In this document: positions 42,625 through 51,854 of the stretch, piece by piece | Layout: every line of letters begins with the position of its first letter | How positions within the stretch are numbered: position 1 is the first letter of the stretch | DNA from: Flavobacterium humidisoli | GTDB lineage: Bacteria; Bacteroidota; Bacteroidia; Flavobacteriales; Flavobacteriaceae | Length of the DNA: 64,000 bases | Assembly (NCBI RefSeq): GCF_023272795.1 | Contig: NZ_CP096829.1 | Span: 744,001 to 808,000 of the forward strand | Reading direction: 5' to 3' | Position numbers and translations under genes: made by a program | Notes under the pieces: model-generated | Told to the model about the DNA's origin: nothing | Seen by the model: only the letters and a program-made list of their open reading frames with translations | Database searches by the model: none

Positions 42625-45600
42625 TCACAAATTTACCACTTCAATTTCTGTTCCTATATACACTAATGCCTTTTTTAGAACCGTGTACCCTAAATCTTCA
42701 ATTGCATCTTGATACTCCTGAATTTGCTGCTGATATTTTGCATTAACAGCTCCAGTTTTATAATCCAACAAAAAAGCTTGTTTATTTTCCAAAAAGACAA
42801 CTCTATCTGGCTTTAAAATCCTTCCTTCTTTCTGCACGATGGTCTGTTCATTCAGAACTCTATCTTTTCCATCAAAACAAACATTCAATTCTGGGTGATT
42901 GACTATTTCTTTTAGAGTTTTCAAAACCTGATCTACTTGGTCGTACGTTATCAAACCATTCTCGATAGCTTTTGTTACTGCCAAATCAACATCCGATTTA
43001 TCTTTCACATAAGCCAGAATTTCATGAACAATATTTCCATATGAAATAGCTTCTTGCTGATGCGTTCCCCACATCAAAGCTTCGCGTTGCGCGATTTTAA
43101 TATTTTTCGAATTTAAAACCTCTCTCACAATAGGAATCGACTTAACCGTATCTACTGTTCTAGTAATTTTTGACAACCTGGTTTTATTTCCAAACTCGTA
43201 ATTCAATTTTTCTTCCTCATAAACCCCTTCATTGATCAAGAATTTAATAAAAAAAGAAGCCATATTATTCGGATATTCACCATCGCTTTTAGCTTTTAAC
43301 GATTGAGAAATCACATACAACTGTTCTTCGGCACGAGTTAGAGCAACATACAGCACATTTATATTATCTAAAAGCTCTTCTTGTTTTTTCAAATTGAAAA
43401 CTGCCGAAGCGCTTTCTCCGAAACCCTCAACAGCGCTGCTATTATCGACCAAAGCTTTTGGAACTCCTAAATCGATTTCCTCCGTATCTAGCCACAACTT
43501 ATCTTTTGGTTTTCTGTTATAATCTTCATCTGCAAAAGGCATAATTACAACCGGAAACTCTAATCCTTTAGATTTATGAATGGTCATAATACGAACAGCA
43601 TTATTTCCTTCTGGAGATGGGATGCTAAATTTCTCAGAATTTTTATCCCAGAAAATCAAAAAGTCTGCAACCCCAGATTGATTTCGAATATCTCTTTCTA
43701 AAACAATATCTAGAAAAAACTGTACATAAGCATTTCCTTCAGACGGAAGAATAAATTTAGAAATTATGATCTCTACTGCTTCGTACAAAGATTTCTTTCG
43801 CACATCTTCGAATGAAAAAGAAACATCAAAAGTCATAAGCCATTCTTCAAATTCTTTCTCAAATCTGTAACTCATTCCCAATGCGATGAAATCATGAACA
43901 GGCATTGACAAATCTTTTGTTGAAGAAAGAAAATGCAAAAAGTTGGCTTTCGATTCTAAATCAGCACTATTGTTTAAATATCTTAAAAGATGAATTATCA
44001 AACGAACTTCCGATGCATTTTGAATCATCAAAGTTTCTGAAGAAAGAAGCGGAACACCCTGTTCTGTCAAATAATTTGCAACCGCAATTCCTTGATCTCT
44101 TTTTCGGGTCAGAATTACAATATCTTTATATTCAAAACCTTGCTTAACTACTTCTCTAATTGTATTTAAAGTTGCCAAAACATACAGATCAGATTTCTCT
44201 AAAACCTCTTCTTCATCTACAGATTCATTTTTCTCAGCAATCGGAAGAAAAGAAATATTTACATAACCGCCTTTTTTTGAATTCGTATTTTGAAAACTGT
44301 GATTTTCATATAAATCCTTATAATCTTCATTTGTAAATTCAGCCGAAATTAATTTAAAGAAAGCATTATTGAATTCAATAACTTCACTATAACTTCTATA
44401 ATTGGTATCTAAATGCTTCACTATTTTTTCATGATGAAAAAAAGCGACCTCTTCTTTACTTAATTCGATAAATTGCTCTGCTTTTCCTCCGCGCCAGCGA
44501 TAAATAGACTGTTTCGGATCTCCCACAATCATCAAAGTTCCTTTATTTCCAAAATCATCTAGACCAGAAAGCGAATTGTCAATAAGCGGAATCAAGTTCT
44601 GCCATTGCATTTCTGAGGTATCCTGAAATTCATCGATAAAGAAATTACGATAGCGCTCCCCCAAACGTTCGTAAATAAAAGGCGCTGGCTGATTCTGAAT
44701 TTCGCGATGAATGATTGCATTGAATTCTGAAATCGATAAGATATTTTGTTCTGACTGAATTTTTGCAAGCTCATTACTCACTGTATTCAGCAAAGAAAGT
44801 GGTGTTATGTTTTTTAAAAAAGCTTTATAAAAATCTCTTTTTTCAAAGTTTTGATAAACCTCTTTTAATATTTGAAGCAATTCTGGAATAATATTTTCAA
44901 TTAACGCTCGGTCCTTTGCCGTTTTGTTAATTGCAATATCATCAAACTCATGAAAGGTCTTATTTTTTGGATTGAATTTCCCATCTCGAATACTTTGCAA
45001 ATGATTTGGAAAAGTTCCTCTCGAAAATGATTTTAGATCAATTCCGTTTTTATCAATCAATTCAATTGCTTTCGTTGCAAGACCTTCATTTACATCTTCC
45101 AATTCTTTGCAAAGCGCTTGCATCTTCTTTTTAATCTCAACAAACTCTTCAATTGTTTTATCTTGAAAATGAAGAATTTCATTTCGATTGTTTTCATTCA
45201 AAACCAACCTTCCTGTTTCAAGAATTTCACGAGAAACATCCCAGCTTTTATCATCATCGGTTTTTTCCATTGTAAAATCGATGAGCAGTTTGGTCAATGT
45301 TTCGTCCTCCCCAGCTTGTGCGATAATAGCGTCAACAGCTTCAACCAATAAATTTTCGGTATCCAGAGTAACCTCAAAAGTCATTGGAAGATTTAAGTCA
45401 TGTGCAAATGCACGGATAACTTTATGGGTAAATTTATCAATGGTAGAAATATCAAAAGCGGCATAATTATGAATTAAGTGCTTTATGATCTGCTGCGATT
45501 TGGTTTTAATTTTAATAATCGAAAGTCCAGTCTCACGCGATAGATCTTCCATTAAATCAGCTGCCTTTGGAGACGGTTCGTCTTTTGCAAATTCAGATAA

Positions 45601-45783
45601 ATTTCCAACAATACGGCTTTTCATTTCATGAACTGCTTTGTTGGTAAAAGTAATTGCTAAAATATTTCGGTACGCATCGTTTTTTGGAGAAGAAAGAATA
45701 ATCTTTAAATATTCTTTTACCAAAGTATACGTCTTTCCTGATCCCGCAGAAGCATCATAAATGAAAAAAGACGGACTTTGCAT
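42625..45783 (-). CDS. addA: AddA-like UvrD helicase/nuclease
   Basis: 1052 aa from ATG 45783 (MQSPSFFIYDASAGSGKTYT); the 11 residues of a longer frame are unlikely because P-loop UvrD proteins begin close to this point. Walker A DASAGSGKTYT (residues 10-20), motif II FIDEFQDTSEMQW, motif III GDPKQSIYRWRGG, motif V/VI further down, and a C-terminal RecB-family nuclease (FLLDYKTGAV). Works with AddB in double-strand break resection. No other repair genes adjacent. Confidence 0.9.
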   Translation of the reverse strand: MQSPSFFIYDASAGSGKTYTLVKEYLKIILSSPKNDAYRNILAITFTNKAVHEMKSRIVGNLSEFAKDEPSPKAADLMEDLSRETGLSIIKIKTKSQQIIKHLIHNYAAFDISTIDKFTHKVIRAFAHDLNLPMTFEVTLDTENLLVEAVDAIIAQAGEDETLTKLLIDFTMEKTDDDKSWDVSREILETGRLVLNENNRNEILHFQDKTIEEFVEIKKKMQALCKELEDVNEGLATKAIELIDKNGIDLKSFSRGTFPNHLQSIRDGKFNPKNKTFHEFDDIAINKTAKDRALIENIIPELLQILKEVYQNFEKRDFYKAFLKNITPLSLLNTVSNELAKIQSEQNILSISEFNAIIHREIQNQPAPFIYERLGERYRNFFIDEFQDTSEMQWQNLIPLIDNSLSGLDDFGNKGTLMIVGDPKQSIYRWRGGKAEQFIELSKEEVAFFHHEKIVKHLDTNYRSYSEVIEFNNAFFKLISAEFTNEDYKDLYENHSFQNTNSKKGGYVNISFLPIAEKNESVDEEEVLEKSDLYVLATLNTIREVVKQGFEYKDIVILTRKRDQGIAVANYLTEQGVPLLSSETLMIQNASEVRLIIHLLRYLNNSADLESKANFLHFLSSTKDLSMPVHDFIALGMSYRFEKEFEEWLMTFDVSFSFEDVRKKSLYEAVEIIISKFILPSEGNAYVQFFLDIVLERDIRNQSGVADFLIFWDKNSEKFSIPSPEGNNAVRIMTIHKSKGLEFPVVIMPFADEDYNRKPKDKLWLDTEEIDLGVPKALVDNSSAVEGFGESASAVFNLKKQEELLDNINVLYVALTRAEEQLYVISQSLKAKSDGEYPNNMASFFIKFLINEGVYEEEKLNYEFGNKTRLSKITRTVDTVKSIPIVREVLNSKNIKIAQREALMWGTHQQEAISYGNIVHEILAYVKDKSDVDLAVTKAIENGLITYDQVDQVLKTLKEIVNHPELNVCFDGKDRVLNEQTIVQKEGRILKPDRVVFLENKQAFLLDYKTGAVNAKYQQQIQEYQDAIEDLGYTVLKKALVYIGTEIEVVNL

Positions 45784-45839
45784 AAGTTTGGTTTTAGTAT
45801 TGTAAAAATAGCACAATTAAATATTAAATCCCAATAATG

Positions 45840-45905
45840 AAAAATTCCAAATTCCAATTTTTGAAGCATTAATTGCAAACAAATATTAGAATTTGGAATT
45901 TTTTA
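45840..45905 (-). terminator. Hairpin after lspA with AATTCCAAATTC motif
   Basis: AAAAATTCCAAATTC pairs with GAATTTGGAATTTTT across a 35-nt loop, located between lspA and addA. The motif recurs at 25190-25215 and 58734-58865. Confidence 0.55.
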
Positions 45906-45923
45906 TGTTGTATTTTTAAATAA

Positions 45924-46520
45924 TTAGTGTTTTGGAAAAGCTCTTTTGTTGAAAACTAAAAGTATACCTACACCTGTAGAAATTGCCACATCGGCTACAT
46001 TAAAAATCGCATTGAAGAAAGCAAAGTGTTTTCCGCCAAATAATGGAAGCCAACTTGGGAGTTCTCCTTCCCAAATAGGAAAATAAAACATATCTACAAC
46101 CAAACCGTGAAACCATGTCCCGTATGGAACTGGAGAAAAAATAGTCGCTAAGTTATGTGTACTATCATCAAAAATAACTCCGTAGAAAACAGAATCAATA
46201 ATATTTCCTGCTGCTCCAGCAAAGATTAATGCAATAGCCGCTATTAAATAATTCGAATGACGCTTTTTTACTGAATCAGAAAGCCACCATCCAATTCCAA
46301 CAACTGCAAAGATTCTGAATACTGTCAAAATTAATTTTCCATATTCTCCAGGAATTTTTGTTCCCCAAGCCATTCCTTCATTTTCAATAAAATGAATTCT
46401 AAACCAATCAGCAATAACAAATTCTTCGCCTAAAACGAAATTTGTTTTGACATAAATCTTAGAAAGCTGATCAACAATTAAAACTAGAAATATAAGGAAA
46501 TACGCTTTTCGTAATGACAT
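45924..46520 (-). CDS. lspA: Lipoprotein signal peptidase (SPase II)
   Basis: 198 aa, four membrane helices. The two catalytic Asp regions are clear: GAAGNIIDSVFYGVIFD and FNVADVAIS. Cleaves the signal peptide of diacylated prolipoproteins. A longer loop around residues 120-165 (with FHGLVVDMFYFPIWEG) is typical for Bacteroidota members. Confidence 0.92.
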   Translation of the reverse strand: MSLRKAYFLIFLVLIVDQLSKIYVKTNFVLGEEFVIADWFRIHFIENEGMAWGTKIPGEYGKLILTVFRIFAVVGIGWWLSDSVKKRHSNYLIAAIALIFAGAAGNIIDSVFYGVIFDDSTHNLATIFSPVPYGTWFHGLVVDMFYFPIWEGELPSWLPLFGGKHFAFFNAIFNVADVAISTGVGILLVFNKRAFPKH

Positions 46521-46559
46521 TTTATAATTTTTTGATGGGCAAAAATAACAATTTAATCA

Positions 46560-46584
46560 AAAAAAACGCTCCTAAAGGAGCGTT
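46560..46584 (-). terminator. Terminator after the 71-aa gene
   Basis: AACGCTCCT pairs with AGGAGCGTT, followed on the minus strand by a U-run. Confidence 0.8.
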
Positions 46585-46639
46585 AATTGTTTTGTAACAA
46601 ACTAAACAAGTTTATCTGCTAATCTAAACCTAGTAAAGT

Positions 46640-46855
46640 TTACTTTTTTACAGCAGCTTTTGCTGGTGTCTTTGGACTGTCGGAGAAAAAATCTGAAATA
46701 GATTTGAATATCCCCTTACTTTCTTTTCCGGCTGCCAATTTCTTAGCTTCTCCCTTTTTTACATCAGCTTTAAACTTAACGCGCAGTTTTTCAAATTCTT
46801 TCATTCTGCGCTCTACATCAGAGTTTACTTCTTTGAATTTCAATACTTTAGCCAT
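46640..46855 (-). CDS. Small basic protein, 71 aa, divergent from Roadblock cassette 2
   Basis: 71 aa, Lys-rich, mostly helical: MAKVLKFKEVNSDVERRMKE, a coiled part KEFEKLRVKFKADVKK and an amphipathic segment ESKGIFKSISDFFS, ended by a Pro/Ala/Lys tail. No signal peptide or domain. It stands in the same divergent position to a Roadblock pair as the 47-aa protein at 35805. Both end in a basic, Phe-rich SKGxFKxIxxFFS-like motif. Confidence 0.7.
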   Translation of the reverse strand: MAKVLKFKEVNSDVERRMKEFEKLRVKFKADVKKGEAKKLAAGKESKGIFKSISDFFSDSPKTPAKAAVKK

Positions 46856-46906
46856 AATGTAAGTTTTTGGTAGTAAATAATTTAAATTATTAATGATTTG
46901 GCATTA

Positions 46907-46914
46907 CAATGATA
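46907..46914 (-). promoter_or_regulatory. Possible -7 box of the 71-aa gene
   Basis: TATCATTG on the minus strand, one base off TAnnTTTG, 51 nt upstream of the ATG. Confidence 0.35.
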
Positions 46915-46926
46915 CATAAATTAATT

Positions 46927-46934
46927 TATATTTG
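46927..46934 (+). promoter_or_regulatory. -7 box of Roadblock cassette 2
   Basis: TATATTTG, exact TAnnTTTG, about 100 nt before the ATG at 47036, leaving a long leader. Confidence 0.45.
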
Positions 46935-47035
46935 TTAAACAAAATTAACAGTTGTTTAGGATAATTAACTATTAATTTTAAAAAGAAATACCAAAATAAA
47001 CTGAATTTAACATTCCTCCCAAAATCCTACAAATC

Positions 47036-47392
47036 ATGAATGAAATCACAACTACACTAAACGACTTTCTTGTCAGCACAAAATCTACTGCTGCATTAAT
47101 TTTAAATGGAAAAGGAAAACTAATTACTTCCTTAAATCTTGATTATGGCGACAGTATTGCCGCAATGAGTGCAGCTATTCTATCTATGAGCGAAAAATTC
47201 TTAATTGATTTGGAAAAAGGCTCTCTAAAACAACTATATCTAAAAAGTGCCGAAGGCGTCATTGTTGGAAACAAAATAAGCGGCTCTAACTTTATCGTTG
47301 CTTTCTCTAAAGAAGGAAGTAACTTAGCATTATTGATGCGCTCTACAGAAGAAGTCTCTGTAGAATTAAGCAAAAATTCCCTATTGAAATAA
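47036..47392 (+). CDS. Roadblock/LC7 (MglB-like) protein A (cassette 2)
   Basis: 118 aa. Core: LITSLNLDYGDSIAAMSAAI, GSLKQLYLKSAEGVIVGNK, FIVAFSKEGSNLALLMRS, a standard MglB-type Roadblock layout. It is a diverged paralogue of 35196-35531; shared positions include the AAM helix, the S/DLKQ turn and the final LLxR. It begins the second two-gene unit. Confidence 0.78.
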   Translation: MNEITTTLNDFLVSTKSTAALILNGKGKLITSLNLDYGDSIAAMSAAILSMSEKFLIDLEKGSLKQLYLKSAEGVIVGNKISGSNFIVAFSKEGSNLALLMRSTEEVSVELSKNSLLK

Positions 47393-47427
47393 TATAAATT
47401 CTATTAACAAATTAACCCAAATGAACT

Positions 47428-47808
47428 ATGAGTAATGATTTTTTAAACGTGTTTTTAAATGAAATGAAAACCAACGTAAACGGCTTTATCGCTGTAGCAG
47501 TAACAGAAATTGAATCTGGATTAAGCTTTGGAAATTTAACGATTGATCCAAGTTTTGACCCAGAACTGGCCGCTGCCTATAACTTAGAAGTTGTAAAAGC
47601 TAAATTAAGCGCTGTAAAAGCATTGAATTTAAACCAAGACATCGAAGATATTTTGATTACTTTATCGAATCAAATTCACATTATCGATATTTCTCCAAAC
47701 AAAAAATTCATGATCTACCTTGCAGCAGATGCTTCAAAAGCAAACCTTGGTATGACTAGAGCTATTTTAAGAAAGCACAAAGCTGAAGTTGAAAAAAACC
47801 TAGCCTAA
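47428..47808 (+). CDS. Roadblock/LC7-fold protein B (cassette 2)
   Basis: 126 aa, the closer paralogue of the 124-aa protein at 34795-35169: GFIAVAVTEIESGLSF, FDPELAAAYNLEVVKAKL, DILITLSNQIHIIDI, KANLGMTRAIL are conserved in both copies. 35-nt gap to protein A. A terminator closes the unit at 47831. The A and B proteins may form a heterodimer. Confidence 0.78.
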   Translation: MSNDFLNVFLNEMKTNVNGFIAVAVTEIESGLSFGNLTIDPSFDPELAAAYNLEVVKAKLSAVKALNLNQDIEDILITLSNQIHIIDISPNKKFMIYLAADASKANLGMTRAILRKHKAEVEKNLA

Positions 47809-47830
47809 GTTTCTTGAATATAACGCACTG

Positions 47831-47859
47831 AAAAACCGTCTTTAAAGACGGTTTTTTTA
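47831..47859 (+). terminator. Terminator after Roadblock cassette 2
   Basis: AAACCGTCTTTAAAGACGGTTT is a near-perfect palindrome followed by a T-run. Confidence 0.9.
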
Positions 47860-48010
47860 TTTGAAAAGCACACGAAAAACAAAAAAGAATCAAACTAAAT
47901 AGTTCTTACAAAAACCAACACCTCATCTTTAAAATTATTTTGATTAATTATAAATAATTTCTTTCAAAGCATAAATTCGACCATGAACTCGCTCATAGCT
48001 AAATGTTAAA

Positions 48011-48042
48011 CAAAAAAAACGCCCCTTAAAGGAGCGCTTTTC
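48011..48042 (-). terminator. Terminator after the DksA-like gene
   Basis: CGCCCCTT / AAGGAGCG hairpin with one mismatch, followed on the minus strand by a U-run. Confidence 0.7.
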
Positions 48043-48064
48043 TCTTACGTAGTTTTACGAAATT

Positions 48065-48445
48065 TTATCTTTGCAAGTTTTTAGCTTCGATACTCATTGT
48101 TGCATGAGGAACGATTTTAAGCCTTTCTTTGCTAATTAATTTACCTGTTACTTTGCAGATACCGTAAGTTTTGTTTTCTACACGGAATAAAGCATTTTTT
48201 AAGTCACGAATGAATTTCTCTTGTCTGATAGCCAACTGAGAGTTTGCTTCTTTTGACATGGTCTCACTTCCTTCTTCAAAAGCTTTAAAAGTTGGAGAAG
48301 TATCGTCAGTACCGTTATTCAAATCGTTCATATAGGCACTTTTGATCAAATCAAGATCTTCTTGTGCTTTTTTAATTTTTGCTTGGATTATTTCTTTGAA
48401 CTCTGCTAAATCTGCATCAGAGTATCTTGTAATTTCATCTATCAT
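48065..48445 (-). CDS. TraR/DksA-type RNA polymerase-binding protein, zinc-finger Cys mostly lost
   Basis: 126 aa. Coiled-coil N-terminus with acidic tip (KSAYMNDLNNGTDDTSPTF) and a C-terminal DksA domain (NKTYGICKVTGKLISKERLKIVPHATMSIEAK). The four Zn-binding Cys are reduced to one: CxxC reads CxxT, and the second CxxC is replaced. This is like Pseudomonas DksA2, which works without zinc. It likely modulates transcription initiation with ppGpp. It lies 7 nt after ileS. Confidence 0.88.
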   Translation of the reverse strand: MIDEITRYSDADLAEFKEIIQAKIKKAQEDLDLIKSAYMNDLNNGTDDTSPTFKAFEEGSETMSKEANSQLAIRQEKFIRDLKNALFRVENKTYGICKVTGKLISKERLKIVPHATMSIEAKNLQR

Positions 48446-48452
48446 TTTCTAA

Positions 48453-51400
48453 CTATTTTGAAATTAATATAATGGTTTTAATGTCATCAAACTCAATTTC
48501 TGTGCCGTTTTCTAAAGCGTCAGCAAAAACCAGTTCGTCTGTTAATGTTTCAGACTTAATATAGTCTTCATTTTTTAAAACAGCTTCTTCTAAAATACCG
48601 TTTCTTTTTATTTGAACTTTAATCTTATCCGTAACCTCAAATCCTGAATCTTTACGAATGTTTTGTATTCTATTTACTAACTCTCTAGCGATACCTTCAT
48701 TTTTTAATTCTTCGGTAAGAGTAATATCAAGCGCAACTGTTATTCCGTTTGAATTAGCAACCAACCATCCTTCGATATCTTGTGATGTAATTTCCACATC
48801 TTCTAATGATAAAGTTACACTATTTCCTGCAATAACAATATTTAGCGTTCCTTGCTTGTCCAGCTGATTGATCTGATCTGCAGAAAAACCTTGTATCTCC
48901 TTAGAAATCAAGCCCATGTCTTTCCCAAAACGTGGACCAAGAGCTTTAAAATTAGGCTTAATTTGCTTAACCAAAATACCAGAAGCATCGTCTAAAAGTT
49001 CTATTTCCTTAACGTTTACTTCGGCTTTTACAAGGTCAGAAATAGCTTCGATTTCAGCACGCTGATTCTCGTCAAGTACTGGAATCATTACCTTTTGCAG
49101 AGGTTGACGAACTTTAATCATTTCTTTTTTACGTAGTGACAACACCAAAGAAGAGATTGTTTGCGCCTTCTGCATTTTGCTTTCCAACGTTTTATTAACA
49201 AAGTTTTCGACAAATTTTGGGAATTCAGCCAAGTGAACACTAGCAAAATCCTCACTTCCCGTTGAAGTTGTTAAATCACGGTATAATTTATCCATAAAAA
49301 ATGGAGCTACCGGAGCGCTTAGTTTACTGATTGTAAGCAAACAAGTATAAAGCGTTTGGTAAGCTGCAATTTTATCCTTTGCATATTCTCCTTTCCAGAA
49401 ACGACGACGACATAAACGAACATACCAGTTACTTAAGTTTTCCTGAACGAAGTCAGAAATTGCTCTTGTCGCTTTTGTTGGCTCATAATCTTCGTAGCAT
49501 TCGTCAACAAATTTGATTAAAGAGTGTAACTCAGAAATAATCCATTGATCGATTTCTGGTCTTTCATTTAACGGAATTTCAGCTTCTGCATATTTAAATC
49601 CGTCGATGTTAGCATATAGCGAGAAGAATGAATAGGTATTGTAAAGCGTTCCGAAGAATTTACGTTTAACCTCAGCAATTCCTTCAAGATCAAACTTCAA
49701 GTTATCCCAAGGATTTGCATTCATAATCATATACCAGCGGGTAGCATCTGGACCGTTTTCTGCAATGGTTTTAAATGGGTCTATGGTATTTCCTTTACTC
49801 TTAGACATTTTAATTCCATTTTTATCCAAAACCAAACCGTTTGAAACTACGTTTTTGTATGCTATTTTATCAAAAACCAAAGTTCCGATTGCATGCAAAG
49901 TATAAAACCATCCGCGAGTCTGATCTACTCCTTCTGCAATGAAATTTGCTGGAAAATCTTTGTTGCCATCAATTTTTTCTTTGTTTTCAAAAGGATAATG
50001 CCATTGCGCATAAGGCATTGCTCCAGAATCGAACCAAACGTCGATTAGATCACTTTCGCGCTTCATTGCTTTTCCAGAAGCAGAAACTAAAGTAAGCCTA
50101 TCAACAACATTTTTATGCAAATCGATCAAATCATAATTTGACTCAGACATGTTTCCGATTTCAAATCCTTTAAACGGATTTTCTTTTTGAAAACCTGCTT
50201 CGATTGATTTTTCGATTGCATTGTACAATTCTTCAACAGAACCGATAATAACTTCTTCTGTTTTATCTTCTGTTCTCCAAATTGGCAACGGAATTCCCCA
50301 ATATCTAGAACGAGATAAGTTCCAATCGTTGGCATTTTTAAGCCAATTTCCAAAACGTCCTTCACCAGTAGATTTAGGTTTCCAATTGATAGTTTCGTTC
50401 AGGTCGAACATTCTATCTTTTACATCGGTTACTTTGATGAACCATGAATCTAGAGGATAGTATAATAACGGCTCGTCTGTTCTCCAGCTGTGTGGATAAC
50501 TGTGCACGTATTTTTCAACTTTAAAAGCTTTGTTTTCTTCTTTTAAACGAATAGCGATTTCAACATCTACAGATTTCTCTGGAGCTTGTCCTGCATCGTA
50601 ATATTCGTTTTTAACGTATTTACCAGCCAAATCACCTACATGAGAAGTGAATCTTCCTTGTAAATCTACTAATGGAACTGGAGTTCCGTTTTCGTCTAAC
50701 ACCAACATTGGCGGAACTTCTGGCTTTGCTTCTTTTGCTACTTTAGCATCATCTGCACCAAAAGTCGGAGCTGTATGCACAATTCCTGTTCCATCTTCAG
50801 TTGTAACAAAATCACCCGCAATTACTCTAAATGCATTTTCAGCATTTTCAAAAGGCAATACATAAGGCAATAATTGCTCGTAACGGATTTCTACTAAATC
50901 TGCTCCTTTTGCTTCGGTTAAGATTTTATATGGAAGTTTTTTATCTCCAGCTTTTACGTTATCAAAATCAGCATCGTCTTCACTTAAGAAATATCCTTTT
51001 CCGAATTGTTTTCCAACTAAGTTTTTAGCCAAAACAACATTGATTGGCTCAAAAGTATATTGATTGAATGTTTTAACTAAAACATAATCGATTTTTGGCC
51101 CAACTGTCAAAGCTGTATTTGACGGAAGTGTCCAGGGAGTCGTCGTCCAAGCTAAAATGTGGATGTCTCCAAAACCTTGCAAGAATGAAGGCAATGTTTC
51201 TGGCAAAGTTTTAAACTGAGCTACGATTGTAGTATCTGTTACATCACGATACGCTCCAGGCTGGTTTACTTCGTGAGAAGACAATCCAGTTCCTGCTTTT
51301 GGAGAGTAAGGCTGAATTGTGTATCCTTTGTACAACAAACCTTTATCGTAGATTTGTTTCAAAAGCCACCAAACAGATTCCATATATTTAGGTTTGTAAG

Positions 51401-51854
51401 TCACATACGGATCTTCCATATCTACCCAATAACCCATTTTTTCGGTCAAATCATTCCATACGTCCGTATAACGCATAACGGTTTTTTTACACGCTTCGTT
51501 ATATTCTTCGATCGAAATGGTTTTACCAATATCTTCTTTTGTAATTCCTAATTCTTTTTCGGTACCCAATTCAACAGGCAAACCGTGAGTATCCCATCCA
51601 GCTTTTCTTTTTACCTGAAAACCTTTTTGAGTTTTATATCTGCAAAAAATATCTTTAATCGCACGCGCCATTACGTGGTGAATACCAGGCAATCCGTTTG
51701 CTGAAGGCGGACCTTCAAAAAATACGAAAGGCTCAGCACCTTCGCGAGTTGTTACACTCTTTTCAAATATATTTTCTTTCTTCCAAAAATCAAGAACTTC
51801 AGACGCTACAGTTGGTAAGTCAAGTCCTTTGTATTCAGTAAATTTTGTACTCAT
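48453..51854 (-). CDS. ileS: Isoleucyl-tRNA synthetase, IleS2-like
   Basis: 1133 aa. HIGH-like motif in PSANGLPGIHHVMAR (around residue 58) and KMSKSKGN near residue 600; CP1 editing domain and anticodon-binding domain follow. The length, and no evident C-terminal zinc-binding Cys cluster, fit the eukaryote-like IleS2 type (the one linked to mupirocin tolerance). Together with the DksA-like gene it forms a probable operon; in other flavobacteria I recall lspA next in line, separated here by cassette 2. Confidence 0.95.
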   Translation of the reverse strand: MSTKFTEYKGLDLPTVASEVLDFWKKENIFEKSVTTREGAEPFVFFEGPPSANGLPGIHHVMARAIKDIFCRYKTQKGFQVKRKAGWDTHGLPVELGTEKELGITKEDIGKTISIEEYNEACKKTVMRYTDVWNDLTEKMGYWVDMEDPYVTYKPKYMESVWWLLKQIYDKGLLYKGYTIQPYSPKAGTGLSSHEVNQPGAYRDVTDTTIVAQFKTLPETLPSFLQGFGDIHILAWTTTPWTLPSNTALTVGPKIDYVLVKTFNQYTFEPINVVLAKNLVGKQFGKGYFLSEDDADFDNVKAGDKKLPYKILTEAKGADLVEIRYEQLLPYVLPFENAENAFRVIAGDFVTTEDGTGIVHTAPTFGADDAKVAKEAKPEVPPMLVLDENGTPVPLVDLQGRFTSHVGDLAGKYVKNEYYDAGQAPEKSVDVEIAIRLKEENKAFKVEKYVHSYPHSWRTDEPLLYYPLDSWFIKVTDVKDRMFDLNETINWKPKSTGEGRFGNWLKNANDWNLSRSRYWGIPLPIWRTEDKTEEVIIGSVEELYNAIEKSIEAGFQKENPFKGFEIGNMSESNYDLIDLHKNVVDRLTLVSASGKAMKRESDLIDVWFDSGAMPYAQWHYPFENKEKIDGNKDFPANFIAEGVDQTRGWFYTLHAIGTLVFDKIAYKNVVSNGLVLDKNGIKMSKSKGNTIDPFKTIAENGPDATRWYMIMNANPWDNLKFDLEGIAEVKRKFFGTLYNTYSFFSLYANIDGFKYAEAEIPLNERPEIDQWIISELHSLIKFVDECYEDYEPTKATRAISDFVQENLSNWYVRLCRRRFWKGEYAKDKIAAYQTLYTCLLTISKLSAPVAPFFMDKLYRDLTTSTGSEDFASVHLAEFPKFVENFVNKTLESKMQKAQTISSLVLSLRKKEMIKVRQPLQKVMIPVLDENQRAEIEAISDLVKAEVNVKEIELLDDASGILVKQIKPNFKALGPRFGKDMGLISKEIQGFSADQINQLDKQGTLNIVIAGNSVTLSLEDVEITSQDIEGWLVANSNGITVALDITLTEELKNEGIARELVNRIQNIRKDSGFEVTDKIKVQIKRNGILEEAVLKNEDYIKSETLTDELVFADALENGTEIEFDDIKTIILISK

